This document shows positions 6,944-15,547 of a DNA stretch of 32,377 nucleotides, in pieces (the first letter of the stretch is position 1; the number at the start of each line of letters is the position of its first letter). The translations under genes and the position numbers were made by a program. This DNA is from Pseudoflavonifractor sp. MSJ-30 (GTDB lineage Bacteria; Bacillota; Clostridia; Oscillospirales; Oscillospiraceae): contig NZ_JAHLPU010000033.1 in assembly GCF_018918045.1 (NCBI RefSeq), forward strand, positions 1 through 32,377, in the 5' to 3' direction. Under the pieces are notes generated by a model. That model saw nothing but the letters and a program-made list of their open reading frames with translations, did not search any database and was not told the DNA's origin.

Positions 6944-6976
6944 GGGTTTACCAACAAAAATACAGGAGGGTAAACC

Positions 6977-8146
6977 ATGAAAAAGATCGTTGCAGTTCTG
7001 CTGTCCGCTGTGCTGCTGCTGGGCGTGCTGTCCATGACGGCCTTTGCGGATGCGGCAGAGGAGGAAACCACCATGATCCCCGTGGTCGTTCAGGTGCCGG
7101 AGGACTGGGGCACGCCCAATCTGTGGGCCTGGGCCGACGACGGCACCAATGCCTTCGCCGCCTGGCCCGGCGAGGAAATGGAGGCGCTGGCAGAGGGCTG
7201 GTACTACACCTATGTGCCCGACTTTGTACAGAATGTGATCGTCAACGCCAATCAGGGCACGGACAAGGCCCTCCAGACCGAGGGTATCGTTGTGGAGGCC
7301 GGCAAGGAGGTCTGGATCACCGTGGCGGAGGATCAGACCGCGGCTGTTTCCTATGAGGCCCAGCTCCGGGGCGAGATTCCCGCCTATGTGGAGAAATTTG
7401 TGGTGCATGCCTATGTGCCCCTGTCCTGGAAGACCGTGAATCTCTGGGCATGGTCCGCTCCCGACGGCACCAACGCCTTTGAAAGCTGGCCTGGCAAAGC
7501 CATGGCCGAGGGAGACAACGGTTGGTTCACCTGCAAGGCACCCACCTGGATCAACTCCGTGATCATCAACGGCAATGAGGGCACCGTGCAGACGGAGGAC
7601 ATCAGCGTTGAGGGCAAGGAGCTGTGGCTCACCGTCTATGAGGACCTGACCTATGATCTGAGCTATGAGGACCCCGACAAGGCGGTAGACGATATCACCG
7701 TTCACGCTCAGGTTCCCGAGGACTGGGCAGAGCCCAGCTGCTGGGCCTGGTCCGCGCCGGACGGCACCAACGCTTTCTCCGCCTGGCCCGGCGAGGCCCT
7801 GACCAAGGACGGCGACTGGTACACCATTCAGGTACCCGGCTGGGTCAACTCCATCATCATCAACGCCAGTGAGGGCACGGTGCAGACCACCGACCTGTCC
7901 GTGGATACCGGCAAGGATGTTTGGATCGTGGTAACGGATGCTGAAAACGCGGAGGTTTCTTATGAGGAGCCTGCCCAGACGGCTGCTTCAGAAACCACCG
8001 AAGCCACCGAAACCACCGCTCCCGCTGCCACGGATGTGCCACAGGAGGAGACGAAGGGCGGCAATACCGGCCTGATTGCCGGCATTGCGGCGGTCGTAGT
8101 CATCGGCGGCGGCGCGGCCCTTGTCGGCAAGAAGAAAAAGAAGTAA
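6977..8146 (+). CDS. Membrane-anchored surface protein with three CBM26-type starch-binding modules
   Basis: The 389-residue protein has an N-terminal signal peptide with likely cleavage at AFA/DA (24/25). Three repeats of about 95 residues follow, starting near 34, 140 and 239. Each has a WAW...GTNAF..WPG core and a later II(N)...GT..QT strand, the pattern of CBM26 starch-binding modules. A Thr/Glu/Ala-rich linker leads to one membrane helix (about 362-382) and a lysine tail. There is no LPXTG motif and no catalytic domain. It is likely to hold starch or long maltodextrins at the cell surface for the importer encoded next. AGGAGG precedes the ATG. It is the first gene of the locus; a perfect hairpin after it (8163-8189) may raise its level relative to the transport genes. 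Confidence 0.85.
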   Translation: MKKIVAVLLSAVLLLGVLSMTAFADAAEEETTMIPVVVQVPEDWGTPNLWAWADDGTNAFAAWPGEEMEALAEGWYYTYVPDFVQNVIVNANQGTDKALQTEGIVVEAGKEVWITVAEDQTAAVSYEAQLRGEIPAYVEKFVVHAYVPLSWKTVNLWAWSAPDGTNAFESWPGKAMAEGDNGWFTCKAPTWINSVIINGNEGTVQTEDISVEGKELWLTVYEDLTYDLSYEDPDKAVDDITVHAQVPEDWAEPSCWAWSAPDGTNAFSAWPGEALTKDGDWYTIQVPGWVNSIIINASEGTVQTTDLSVDTGKDVWIVVTDAENAEVSYEEPAQTAASETTEATETTAPAATDVPQEETKGGNTGLIAGIAAVVVIGGGAALVGKKKKK

Positions 8147-8162
8147 ACTGACTGTATCCCCG

Positions 8163-8189
8163 GCGGGTACACGGCTGCCGTGTACCCGC
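8163..8189 (+). other. Perfect intercistronic hairpin
   Basis: GCGGGTACACGG (8163-8174) and CCGTGTACCCGC (8178-8189) form a 12-bp stem with a 3-base loop. No T-run follows, so it more likely protects the upstream mRNA from decay or causes partial termination than ends the operon. Confidence 0.65.
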
Positions 8190-8214
8190 TGACGGTCTAT
8201 CTGAGGAGGCACTT

Positions 8215-9423
8215 ATGAAACGGTTTTTCAGTCTGCTTTTGTGCGCCGCAATGCTTTTGAGTCTGGCCGCTTGCGGCAGCGGCGGGGCAACCGGCACGGA
8301 CGCGAACAAGCTGGTCATCTGGCACGACAAGGAGGATGCGGTAATTTCAGCCCTGTCCGAATACCTTTCTCAGGCCGTGCCGGACCTGGACATTCAATTT
8401 GAGAAGAAAACAAGCCTGACGGATTCTCTGAAGCTGGTGGGCAACGACCCTTCCGCCGCGCCGGACCTGTTCCTGTTTGCCCACGATAAAATCGGCGTCT
8501 TTGCGGAAATGGGGATTCTGGCCCCCATAGAGCCTCTGCTGGAGGAGGGGACGCTGGAGGATTTCCTTCCCATGACGCTTCAGGCAGCCGCCTATAAAGA
8601 TACCCTGTATCAGCTGCCGCTGTACTTTGAGACTCTGCTGTTTATGTACAACCGCCGCTATATGCAGGACAACGAGGTTCCCGCTACGACGGAGGAACTC
8701 TACAGCTACATGGAGAACAATACGGGCCGGGGCCGCTATGGCTTTGTGGAACAGCACAGCACCGCCTATTATTCCGCCGCCTGGATCCATGGCTTCGGCG
8801 GCTCCATTATTGACAGCGACGGCAATCCATTCCCGGATGCCCAGGCCGTTCAGGACGCCCTGGCCTACCATCTCAAATTCGTGCGTCTCATGCCGGGAGA
8901 GACGGAATACAATACCGTCAATACCCTTTTTCTGGAGGGAAAGGCAGACGCGACCATCGGCGGCCCCTGGATGGTTCCCTCTGCCAGAGAGGCCGGAATC
9001 GACCTCGGTATTGCGCCTATGCCCACTGTGGATGAAACCGGTCTGGCGCTGGCGCCTTATTCCGGCGTCCAGGGCGTACACGTTCTGAAGGCCGCCGCCG
9101 AAAAGAAAACCGCCGCGGTGAAGGAACTGCTCGGGGTACTGGCAAAGCCGGAAATCGGCACCTCTCTGGCCCTGGCCAGCGGCTGCGCACCGGCCAACAG
9201 CGCCTGCTACGAGGATTCCCGGGTCGCGGAGGACACGCTGGTCCAGGCCATGCGGCAGACGGCGGAAATCGCCGTACCCATGCCCAATATCCCTGAGATG
9301 GACGTTATGTGGACAGTGGTCGGCAACCTCCTGACGGATGTGAACCTGTCCGGCAAGGACATTCCCTCCAGCTTCCAAGGGGCGAAAGAACAGGCGGAGA
9401 GCCTGATTGCGGGTATGCGCTAA
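8215..9423 (+). CDS. Maltodextrin-type ABC solute-binding lipoprotein (MalE-like)
   Basis: The 402-residue lipoprotein has the lipobox LAAC at residues 17-20 and a mature SBP_bac_1 fold: LVIWHDKED near the start, then FAHDKIGVFAEMGILAPI, and the family segment LFLEGKADATIGGPWMV in the second lobe. These match MalE-type maltose/maltodextrin receptors. It would capture oligosaccharides released from or held by the CBM26 protein and pass them to the two permeases immediately downstream. The ATG is preceded by GAGGAGG. The specificity call rests on sequence resemblance plus the flanking starch-binding and GH13 genes; other alpha-glucosides are possible. No ATPase gene is in the locus, so a shared MsmX/MsmK-type ATPase elsewhere is expected. 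Confidence 0.88.
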   Translation: MKRFFSLLLCAAMLLSLAACGSGGATGTDANKLVIWHDKEDAVISALSEYLSQAVPDLDIQFEKKTSLTDSLKLVGNDPSAAPDLFLFAHDKIGVFAEMGILAPIEPLLEEGTLEDFLPMTLQAAAYKDTLYQLPLYFETLLFMYNRRYMQDNEVPATTEELYSYMENNTGRGRYGFVEQHSTAYYSAAWIHGFGGSIIDSDGNPFPDAQAVQDALAYHLKFVRLMPGETEYNTVNTLFLEGKADATIGGPWMVPSAREAGIDLGIAPMPTVDETGLALAPYSGVQGVHVLKAAAEKKTAAVKELLGVLAKPEIGTSLALASGCAPANSACYEDSRVAEDTLVQAMRQTAEIAVPMPNIPEMDVMWTVVGNLLTDVNLSGKDIPSSFQGAKEQAESLIAGMR

Positions 9424-9436
9424 AAGGAAAATGCCT

Positions 9437-10327
9437 ATGGAGAAAAAGAAACGGCGGGAATGGATCCGCTCCTATGTCTGGTCAGCCCCTTCTCTGCTGC
9501 TGATTGGACTGATGGTGGTGTTCCCCATACTCTATACCTTTTACATCAGTCTGACCAATATGAACGTCTACCACTGGTTTGACTTCACTCTGGTAGGGCT
9601 GGACAATTACATCCGGGCGCTGTTCGTCTTCGATTCCGGCTTCCTGTCGGCCCTGCTGGCAACGATCCTGTGGACGGCGGTCAGCATGGCGTTACAGCTG
9701 GTGATTGCCTTTGTCCTGGCGAACCTTCTGAATATTCAAAAGCTCCGGCTGCGGAAGCTCTACAAAACAATTCTCATGTTTCCCTGGGCCATGCCCGGCT
9801 ATGTGGGCATTCTGCTCTGGAAAACCGGCATGTTCAACACCCAGTTCGGTTTGCTGAATCAGTGGCTGGAAAGGCTGGGCTTTGCAGCAGTCCGGTGGCT
9901 TTCCTCCGATGTCTCGGCATTTCTGTGCTGCACGGTGGTCAATCTCTGGCTGGCCCTGCCGTTTATGATCATGATCATGGACGGGGCTCTGCAGAGCATT
10001 GACAAAAGCTACTATGAAAGCGCGATTCTGGACGGCGCGGGGGCTTTTGCCCGGGCAAGGTACATCACCATCCCCGCCATGCGGCCCATCATCGCCCCGG
10101 CGGTGATCATCACGGTGTTTACCACCTTCAAGCAGTTTGATGTGGTGTACCTGCTGACGCAGCAGGCCGGGGCGAAAACCGGCTCCGGATTCCACACCAT
10201 CCTGACCTATGCCTACGAAAACGCCTTTATCACCAATAATTACGGCTATTCCTCGGCCATTTCCATGATCATCTTCGGGCTGCTGCTCCTGTTCTCCGCG
10301 AAATTCCAGCTGAAGGAGGATGCCTGA
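9437..10327 (+). CDS. Maltodextrin ABC permease, MalF-like
   Basis: The 296-residue inner-membrane protein has six membrane helices and the BPD_transp_1 domain with an EAA loop (ESAILDGAGAFARARYITIP) for ATPase docking. It is short, like Gram-positive MalF/MsmF proteins, without the large extra loop of E. coli MalF. The ATG at 9437 is chosen because AGGAA lies 8 bases upstream; the ATG at 9431 is too close to that site. The gene starts 13 bases after the binding protein stops, and its TGA overlaps the ATG of the next permease by one base, so co-translation is likely. It pairs with the MalG-like protein to form the pore. Confidence 0.9.
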   Translation: MEKKKRREWIRSYVWSAPSLLLIGLMVVFPILYTFYISLTNMNVYHWFDFTLVGLDNYIRALFVFDSGFLSALLATILWTAVSMALQLVIAFVLANLLNIQKLRLRKLYKTILMFPWAMPGYVGILLWKTGMFNTQFGLLNQWLERLGFAAVRWLSSDVSAFLCCTVVNLWLALPFMIMIMDGALQSIDKSYYESAILDGAGAFARARYITIPAMRPIIAPAVIITVFTTFKQFDVVYLLTQQAGAKTGSGFHTILTYAYENAFITNNYGYSSAISMIIFGLLLLFSAKFQLKEDA

Positions 10328-11172
10328 TGACAAAACGCCAATTGCGGGAGGGGTTAGGCCTGACGGCGCTGAATCTGTTTTTCCTCGCCCTGTGCTTTCT
10401 GACCCTGATTCCCATTCTCTATGCCTTAAGCGTCTCCTTCAGCGGCTCCAACAGCCTGTTAAGCTCGGATTTCTCCTTTATTCCCAGAAATTTCACCCTG
10501 AAAAACTATCAGGAAGTCCTCTTTGGGGAGAACATTACGGTTTGGTTCCGGAATACGGTCTTTCTGGCAATCGTGACGGTGTTTCTGTCCCTGCTGGTGG
10601 CGGTTCCGGCTGCCTACTGCTTTTCCCGCCGCCGGTTTCCGGGCAGAAAAGCGATTCTGCGATGCCTGGTTCTGCTGAATTCCTTTCCGGCGATCCTCTC
10701 CATGTTTGCCATTTACCGCCTGCTGCGGCCCATGGGACTGGTCAATACCCGGCTGGGGCTGGTTCTGGTCTATACCGGCACCATGGCGGTATTCAGCCTG
10801 TGGAACACCAAGGGCTACTTTGACACCATTCCCACGGAAATTGAGGAGGCCGCCAGAATTGACGGCGCAACCGATACTCAGATCGTTCTAAAAATCGTCA
10901 TGCCTCTGGCAAAACCCAGCATTGTCACGACAGCGCTGCAGGTGCTGATTTATGTGTGGAACGAGTATATCTACGCCACCACCTTCCTGACAGGGGAGAG
11001 CAAGTACACCCTTGCCGCCGGACTGAACGCTTTGCAGGCCACGGAGATGACCGGCTCCTGGCCCGTCTTCGCGGCGGCGGCCATTACGGTATCCCTGCCG
11101 GTGCTGGTGATTTTCTTCCTGTGTCAGAAGTACATGACGTCGGGACTGACCGCCGGAGGTGTGAAGGGATGA
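10327..11172 (+). CDS. Maltodextrin ABC permease, MalG-like
   Basis: The 281-residue protein has six membrane helices and the EAA loop EIEEAARIDGATDTQIVLKIVMP, typical of MalG/MsmG permeases. It partners the MalF-like protein. The start codon overlaps the previous stop (TGATG) and its own stop overlaps the GH13 start (ATGA), so the three genes form one tightly coupled unit. The C-terminus has the usual helix ending in FFLCQKYMTSGLTAGGVKG, which contacts the ATPase in related transporters. Nothing is missing compared with family length. Confidence 0.92.
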   Translation: MTKRQLREGLGLTALNLFFLALCFLTLIPILYALSVSFSGSNSLLSSDFSFIPRNFTLKNYQEVLFGENITVWFRNTVFLAIVTVFLSLLVAVPAAYCFSRRRFPGRKAILRCLVLLNSFPAILSMFAIYRLLRPMGLVNTRLGLVLVYTGTMAVFSLWNTKGYFDTIPTEIEEAARIDGATDTQIVLKIVMPLAKPSIVTTALQVLIYVWNEYIYATTFLTGESKYTLAAGLNALQATEMTGSWPVFAAAAITVSLPVLVIFFLCQKYMTSGLTAGGVKG

Positions 11173-12884
11173 AGCAGGATGCCGTTTTGCACATCCCCAT
11201 GTCGGAATACTGCTGCGGGCTGGATGAAAGGCGCATTGTCTACCGGCTGCGCTGCGCCAGGGACGATTTGAAGCATGTCACGCTTTTCTACGCCGACACG
11301 GCCTGCCGGGTGAACCCGATCCTCTTCACCGCTGTGCCTATGGAGAAGATCCTGTCCGATATCTGCCACGACTACTGGCAGGTAATCGTGGAAAGCCCAT
11401 ATAACCGGGTGTACTACTATTTTCAGCTGGACGATGGCGAGCAGACAACACTTTATTACAGCGGCCTGTTTACCAATCAGCTGGCCCAGGACCGCTCGGA
11501 GTATTTCAAGCTGCCCTTCAACCATCGGGCGGATATTGCCCGGGTGCCGGAATGGGTAAAGGACGCGGTGGTCTATAACATCTTCCCGGACAGCTTCGCC
11601 TCAGGCAAATGCCGCATTGCGGGCACATCTCAGCCCCGGCAATTCGGGGGGCAGACCCTGCGGGGGCGGCTGGGCGGAACGCTGGAGGGCGTGACTCGGA
11701 ATATAGACTACCTGAAGAACCTTGGCATCAATTGCGTCTACTTAAATCCCATCTTCGCCGCCGGGGAATACCACAAGTACGATCTGCTGGACTATTATCA
11801 TGCAGACCCCTGCTTCGGCGGTGACGGAGCATTCCGGGAAATGGTAGAGGCCCTGCATGCCGCCAATATCCGGGTCATCATTGACGGAGTATTCAATCAC
11901 TGCGGCTGGCATTTTTTCGCCTTTGAGGACGTGCTGAAAAATCAGGAAAAGTCCCCCTATAAGGACTGGTTTTATGACCTGACCTTTCCTGTCCGCCGGC
12001 CCGAAACGGCCGAAGAGCTCCCGGACTACGCCTGCTTTGCCTATGAGCGCATGATGCCGAAACTGAACACCGCGAACCCCGAGGTCCGGAAATACTTCTG
12101 CGACGTGGGGACCTACTGGGTCCGGGAATACCACATCGACGGCTGGCGGCTGGATGTGGCCAGCGAGGTCAATGACGGCTTCTGGCGGGCCTTTCGGGAG
12201 GCTGTCAAGGGAGTTGACCCGGAGGCTCTGCTCATCGGCGAGGTCTGGGAAAGTGCCGGTCACTGGCTCCGGGGGGATATGTTCGACTCCACCATGAACT
12301 ACGACTTCCGGAAGCACTGCCGGGCCTTCTTTGCCGAAAAGCGCATAGACGCGGCGGAATTTTCCGGCCGGGTTACGGATATGCTCATGCGCTACCGGTT
12401 GCAGATGCTCCCCGCCCAGCTGAATCTGCTGGACAGCCACGATGTCAGCCGCTTCCTGTCCCTGTGCGGGGGAGATACGGCCGGTTATCGCCTGGCGGTT
12501 CTCTTCATGATGTGCTTTGTGGGAATGCCCACCGTGTTTTATGGGGACGAGCTGGGCATTCAGGGTATCCGGGAGGAGGAATACCGCGCGCCCATGCCCT
12601 GGGAGGCTGGCAATCTATCCCTGCTGGCCTTTTTCAGGAAAGCCATAGCCATGCGCCATGCCCTTGCGCCGCTGCGGGCGGGGGACTTTCGAGTGCTGTC
12701 CGCCGAGACAGGCAGCCGGGTGTTCTGCTTCCGCCGGAGCCTCGGAGAGGACGCGGTGACGGTGACTGTCAACGCCGGGGATGCCCCGGCGGATATCCCT
12801 GTTTCCGCGGAAAAACTTTATTGGGCGGAGGGCCTTGAGGATAGCACCCTGTCTTCGGGGGGATTTGTGATAACCTGCCATTAA
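11169..12884 (+). CDS. GH13 neopullulanase/cyclomaltodextrinase-like alpha-glucosidase
   Basis: The 571-residue enzyme has an N-terminal beta domain of about 120 residues, like CBM34 of the GH13_20 group, followed by the catalytic barrel. The three catalytic acids are present: nucleophile Asp329 in GWRLDVA, acid/base Glu358 in IGEVWE, and Asp425 in LDSHD. The first conserved region is DGVFNH. No signal peptide is present, so it acts in the cytoplasm on imported maltodextrins, pullulan fragments or cyclodextrins, with maltose or panose as likely products. The ATG at 11169 overlaps the permease stop and has GGAGGTG upstream; a longer in-frame reading inside the permease is rejected. It closes the operon before the hairpin at 12889-12916. 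Confidence 0.9.
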   Translation: MKQDAVLHIPMSEYCCGLDERRIVYRLRCARDDLKHVTLFYADTACRVNPILFTAVPMEKILSDICHDYWQVIVESPYNRVYYYFQLDDGEQTTLYYSGLFTNQLAQDRSEYFKLPFNHRADIARVPEWVKDAVVYNIFPDSFASGKCRIAGTSQPRQFGGQTLRGRLGGTLEGVTRNIDYLKNLGINCVYLNPIFAAGEYHKYDLLDYYHADPCFGGDGAFREMVEALHAANIRVIIDGVFNHCGWHFFAFEDVLKNQEKSPYKDWFYDLTFPVRRPETAEELPDYACFAYERMMPKLNTANPEVRKYFCDVGTYWVREYHIDGWRLDVASEVNDGFWRAFREAVKGVDPEALLIGEVWESAGHWLRGDMFDSTMNYDFRKHCRAFFAEKRIDAAEFSGRVTDMLMRYRLQMLPAQLNLLDSHDVSRFLSLCGGDTAGYRLAVLFMMCFVGMPTVFYGDELGIQGIREEEYRAPMPWEAGNLSLLAFFRKAIAMRHALAPLRAGDFRVLSAETGSRVFCFRRSLGEDAVTVTVNAGDAPADIPVSAEKLYWAEGLEDSTLSSGGFVITCH

Positions 12885-12888
12885 AACC

Positions 12889-12916
12889 TTTCCCCGACCC
12901 TTTCGGGCCGGGGAAA
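12889..12916 (+). terminator. Hairpin terminator after the GH13 gene
   Basis: TTTCCCCG plus CCC (12889-12900) pairs with GGG plus CGGGGAAA (12905-12916) through one mismatch, with a TTTC loop. There is no good T-run, so termination may be partial and the regulator gene may also be reached from the operon promoter. Confidence 0.6.
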
Positions 12917-12920
12917 TTCA

Positions 12921-12929
12921 TGCTATACT
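12921..12929 (+). promoter_or_regulatory. Extended -10 promoter for the LacI-type regulator
   Basis: TGCTATACT is an extended -10 element 30 bases before the regulator start. The region where a -35 would lie overlaps the terminator stem and is not conserved, so this would be a weak, independent promoter. Confidence 0.45.
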
Positions 12930-12958
12930 ATAACAAAACTGAAAGGCGGTGAAGCAGC

Positions 12959-13966
12959 ATGGGCGTGACAATCAAGGATGTGGCCGAGGCGGCGGGGGTA
13001 TCGATCTCCACGGTTTCCAAGGTCCTGAACGGACACTACAGCATTTCCGAAAAGACGGCGGAGCGGGTCCGGGGCATTATGCGGGAGATGAATTATTATC
13101 CCAATGCCAATGCTCAGAGCTTCGCCAGCGGCTCCAACCATACGGTGGTGCTGCTGGCCAATCTTTCCCCCAATGCGGCGTTCCGGAATCCCCATATGTT
13201 TGAGATTATCGCCGGACTGGAGGAGGCCCTGTGCAGACGGGGCTACCGGCTGATCCTGCGGGGCGCGGACGCCACCTCCGCCTGCGGCATTGCGGAGGAG
13301 ATCATCTCCCGCCGAAGCGCGGATGCCATCGCCATCCATGTGGGCGTTATGTCCCATCCTCTGGCAGCCGTGCTGACCCGGCTGCGGTTTCCCCATATCG
13401 TTCTGGGAGCGCCGGACTTTGAAAGCCAGGTCTGCTGGATCGATAACAGCAATACCTATTCCGGCGCGGTAGCCGCCGGGTACCTTCTGTCCCGGGGCTA
13501 TCGGCGTCTGGCCTTCATCGGCGGCAGATCCTATGATTTGGGCTCTGCCCTCCGCCTGCAAGGCGTGAAGCAGGGACTTGCCAACGGGGGAGAAAGATTA
13601 GAGGATCAGTATATCTGGCTGGGAGAATCCACCCGGGCGGACGGCTTCCGCATGACGGAGGGCCTTCTGAACCAGAAGCAGCTGCCGGATGCCATTATCT
13701 GCGCCAATAACTATATTGCCCTTGGCTGCGTGGACGCGGTGCTGAAAAGGGAAATGCGCATTCCGAAGGATATGGGGATCATGGCCTTTGACGACTATCC
13801 CTTCTCCCAGATCATGGAGCCGCCTCTGACGGTGGTGGACATCAATGTCCGGGATATGGGCGCTCAGGCGGCAAAATTTCTGACGGATATCATCCGGCAC
13901 CCCAATATGCAGATCCAGACCTATATCACCACCTCCAACGTCATTGCCAGAGGGTCAACAAGGTAG
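12959..13966 (+). CDS. LacI-family transcriptional regulator
   Basis: The 335-residue protein opens with the LacI helix-turn-helix and hinge (TIKDVAEAAGVSISTVSKVLNG at 4-25), followed by a periplasmic-binding-protein-like effector domain with VVLLANL, the dimer-core segment FIGGRSYDLGSALRLQG and the late motif IPKDMGIMAFDDYPFSQIMEPPLT. It sits directly after the starch operon in the same orientation and most likely represses or controls it in response to a maltodextrin. AGGCGGTG lies 7 bases before the ATG. Candidate sites are the palindrome at 6890-6905 and the repeat around the first gene's ribosome site; neither is proven. No clear terminator follows. Confidence 0.92.
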   Translation: MGVTIKDVAEAAGVSISTVSKVLNGHYSISEKTAERVRGIMREMNYYPNANAQSFASGSNHTVVLLANLSPNAAFRNPHMFEIIAGLEEALCRRGYRLILRGADATSACGIAEEIISRRSADAIAIHVGVMSHPLAAVLTRLRFPHIVLGAPDFESQVCWIDNSNTYSGAVAAGYLLSRGYRRLAFIGGRSYDLGSALRLQGVKQGLANGGERLEDQYIWLGESTRADGFRMTEGLLNQKQLPDAIICANNYIALGCVDAVLKREMRIPKDMGIMAFDDYPFSQIMEPPLTVVDINVRDMGAQAAKFLTDIIRHPNMQIQTYITTSNVIARGSTR

Positions 13967-14020
13967 GCGGATCAAATATCTGGACACAGTATTGAATTTT
14001 CTCAGCGTATCAAATTCGGG

Positions 14021-14049
14021 TTGCCCCAAGGGCCCGGGTATGATATACT
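14021..14049 (+). promoter_or_regulatory. Promoter of the MBOAT/SGNH operon
   Basis: TTGCCC (14021-14026), a 17-base spacer and TATACT (14044-14049), extended by TGA just before the -10 box. A perfect 14-bp palindrome, GGCGAAATTTCGCC (14060-14073), sits around or just after the expected transcription start and may be an operator. Confidence 0.65.
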
Positions 14050-14086
14050 GACAGCAAAAGGCGAAATTTCGCCAAACGGAGGGCGT

Positions 14087-15547
14087 ATGGTCTTTAATTC
14101 CTACGGCTTTTTGCTGTTTTTTCCAAGTGTACTGCTGCTGACACGGGTGTGTCCCCTGAAATGGCGCAATGGGCTCCTGCTGCTGGCAAGCTACCTGTTC
14201 TATGCCAGCTGGGGCAAGCGATGGTGCGTGCTGCTGTTGGGCATCACGATCCTTGTATATGTTCTGGGCCTGCTGCTGGAGCGGAAAAGACGGAAATATC
14301 TGTTCCTGCTGGGGCTTTTGGGTACGCTGGGGGCGCTGTTGGCGTTCAAATACCTGGATTTTGGCCTCTACAGCCTGAATGCCCTGTTGACGAAGCTGGG
14401 GCTTGGCGCGCCTCTGCCCCGGGTCAGCCTTCTGCAGCCCGCGGGTATCTCCTTTTTCACCTTCCAGGCGGCGGGGTACCTGATCGACGTCTATAAAGGC
14501 AAATACAAGCCGGAAAAGAATTTTTTGCGGCTTGCGCTGTTTGTCTCCTTCTTCCCGCAGATCCTCTCCGGCCCTATCGGCCGGGGCGACCAACTGCTGC
14601 CCCAGTATGAGAAGCCGCAAAAGGCGGACTTTTCCCAGCTGCGCCGGGGCTTCCTGATCCTGACCTGGGGCTTTTTCCTGAAGCTCTGCATTGCGGACCG
14701 GGCGGCGATCCTCGTCAATACGGTCTATGGCAGCTATGAGAGTTATTCCGGCATCTTCCTGGTGTTCGCCACTCTGGTCTATGCCCTGCAAATCTACGGC
14801 GACTTTGCGGGCTACTCCTATATGGCCATCGGCGCGGCGGAAATGCTGGGCATCCATCTGCCGAAAAACTTTGATACGCCCTATTTCGCTCAGTCCATCC
14901 AGGAATTCTGGCGGCGGTGGCACATCTCTCTCAGCACCTGGTTCCGGGATTATGTCTATTTCCCCTTGGGCGGCAGCCGGTGCGCGGTCTGGAAAAAATA
15001 CCGTAATGTTCTGATCGTTTTTCTGGTCAGCGGTCTGTGGCATGGGGCCATGTGGAACTTTGTGGTATGGGGCGCCATCCATGGGCTTTACCAGATCTTC
15101 GGCGGTATTACAAAGCCACTGCGGGAAAAGATGCTCAACGCGCTGCGCGTTGACCGGGAAACCGCCTCCTACCGGCTCTTCCGCATGGCCATTACATTTT
15201 TGCTGGTGGATTTTGCCTGGCTGTTTTTCCGGGCGGACGGACTGGAAGCCGCAATTGCCATGCTGCGGGTGATTTTTACGAATCTGACCCCCACGGCTCT
15301 GGTGGGCGAGGCCTTTTATACCATGGGCTTGGACCGGCAGGAATTCTGGGCGCTGCTGCTCTGTACAGGGGGCATGACGCTGATCGATGCCCTGCGCTGC
15401 CGGGGCCATGGTATCACCGAGTGGTTCGGGCGGCAGAACTGGCTCTTCCGGGAGCTGGCACTGGCGGCGTTTATGCTGATTATCATTACTTTTGGAATTT
15501 GGGGGAACGGCTTCGATGCATCCAGCTTCATTTATTTCAAGTTTTAA
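14087..15547 (+). CDS. MBOAT-family O-acyltransferase (AlgI/DltB-like)
   Basis: The 486-residue multi-helix membrane protein belongs to the MBOAT family. The core signature is present: EFWRRWHISLSTWFRDYVYFPLGG, then SGLWHGAMWNF with the invariant His319, and a second conserved His332 in GAIHG. AlgI-type proteins pass acetyl groups across the membrane to an SGNH partner that modifies an exported polysaccharide. Such a partner is encoded immediately downstream and overlaps by 32 bases. The ATG at 14087 is chosen because GGAGGG precedes it and the protein then starts in the usual VFNSYGFLLFF way. No glycosyltransferases are adjacent, so the acceptor polymer is unknown. Confidence 0.9.
   Translation: MVFNSYGFLLFFPSVLLLTRVCPLKWRNGLLLLASYLFYASWGKRWCVLLLGITILVYVLGLLLERKRRKYLFLLGLLGTLGALLAFKYLDFGLYSLNALLTKLGLGAPLPRVSLLQPAGISFFTFQAAGYLIDVYKGKYKPEKNFLRLALFVSFFPQILSGPIGRGDQLLPQYEKPQKADFSQLRRGFLILTWGFFLKLCIADRAAILVNTVYGSYESYSGIFLVFATLVYALQIYGDFAGYSYMAIGAAEMLGIHLPKNFDTPYFAQSIQEFWRRWHISLSTWFRDYVYFPLGGSRCAVWKKYRNVLIVFLVSGLWHGAMWNFVVWGAIHGLYQIFGGITKPLREKMLNALRVDRETASYRLFRMAITFLLVDFAWLFFRADGLEAAIAMLRVIFTNLTPTALVGEAFYTMGLDRQEFWALLLCTGGMTLIDALRCRGHGITEWFGRQNWLFRELALAAFMLIIITFGIWGNGFDASSFIYFKF

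Noticed and set aside
6945..6976. A full mRNA hairpin hiding the ribosome site of the starch-binding gene
   Set aside because: The expected transcription start at about 6950 would leave most of the left arm untranscribed, so it was kept only as a possible operator.
8062..8146. Sortase (LPXTG) anchor on the starch-binding protein
   Set aside because: No LPXTG-like motif precedes the final helix; the protein appears held by the membrane helix and lysine tail alone.
13955..15409. A 484-codon open frame antisense to the MBOAT gene
   Set aside because: It is a Gln/Pro-rich shadow frame, while the sense strand has MBOAT signatures including the active His.
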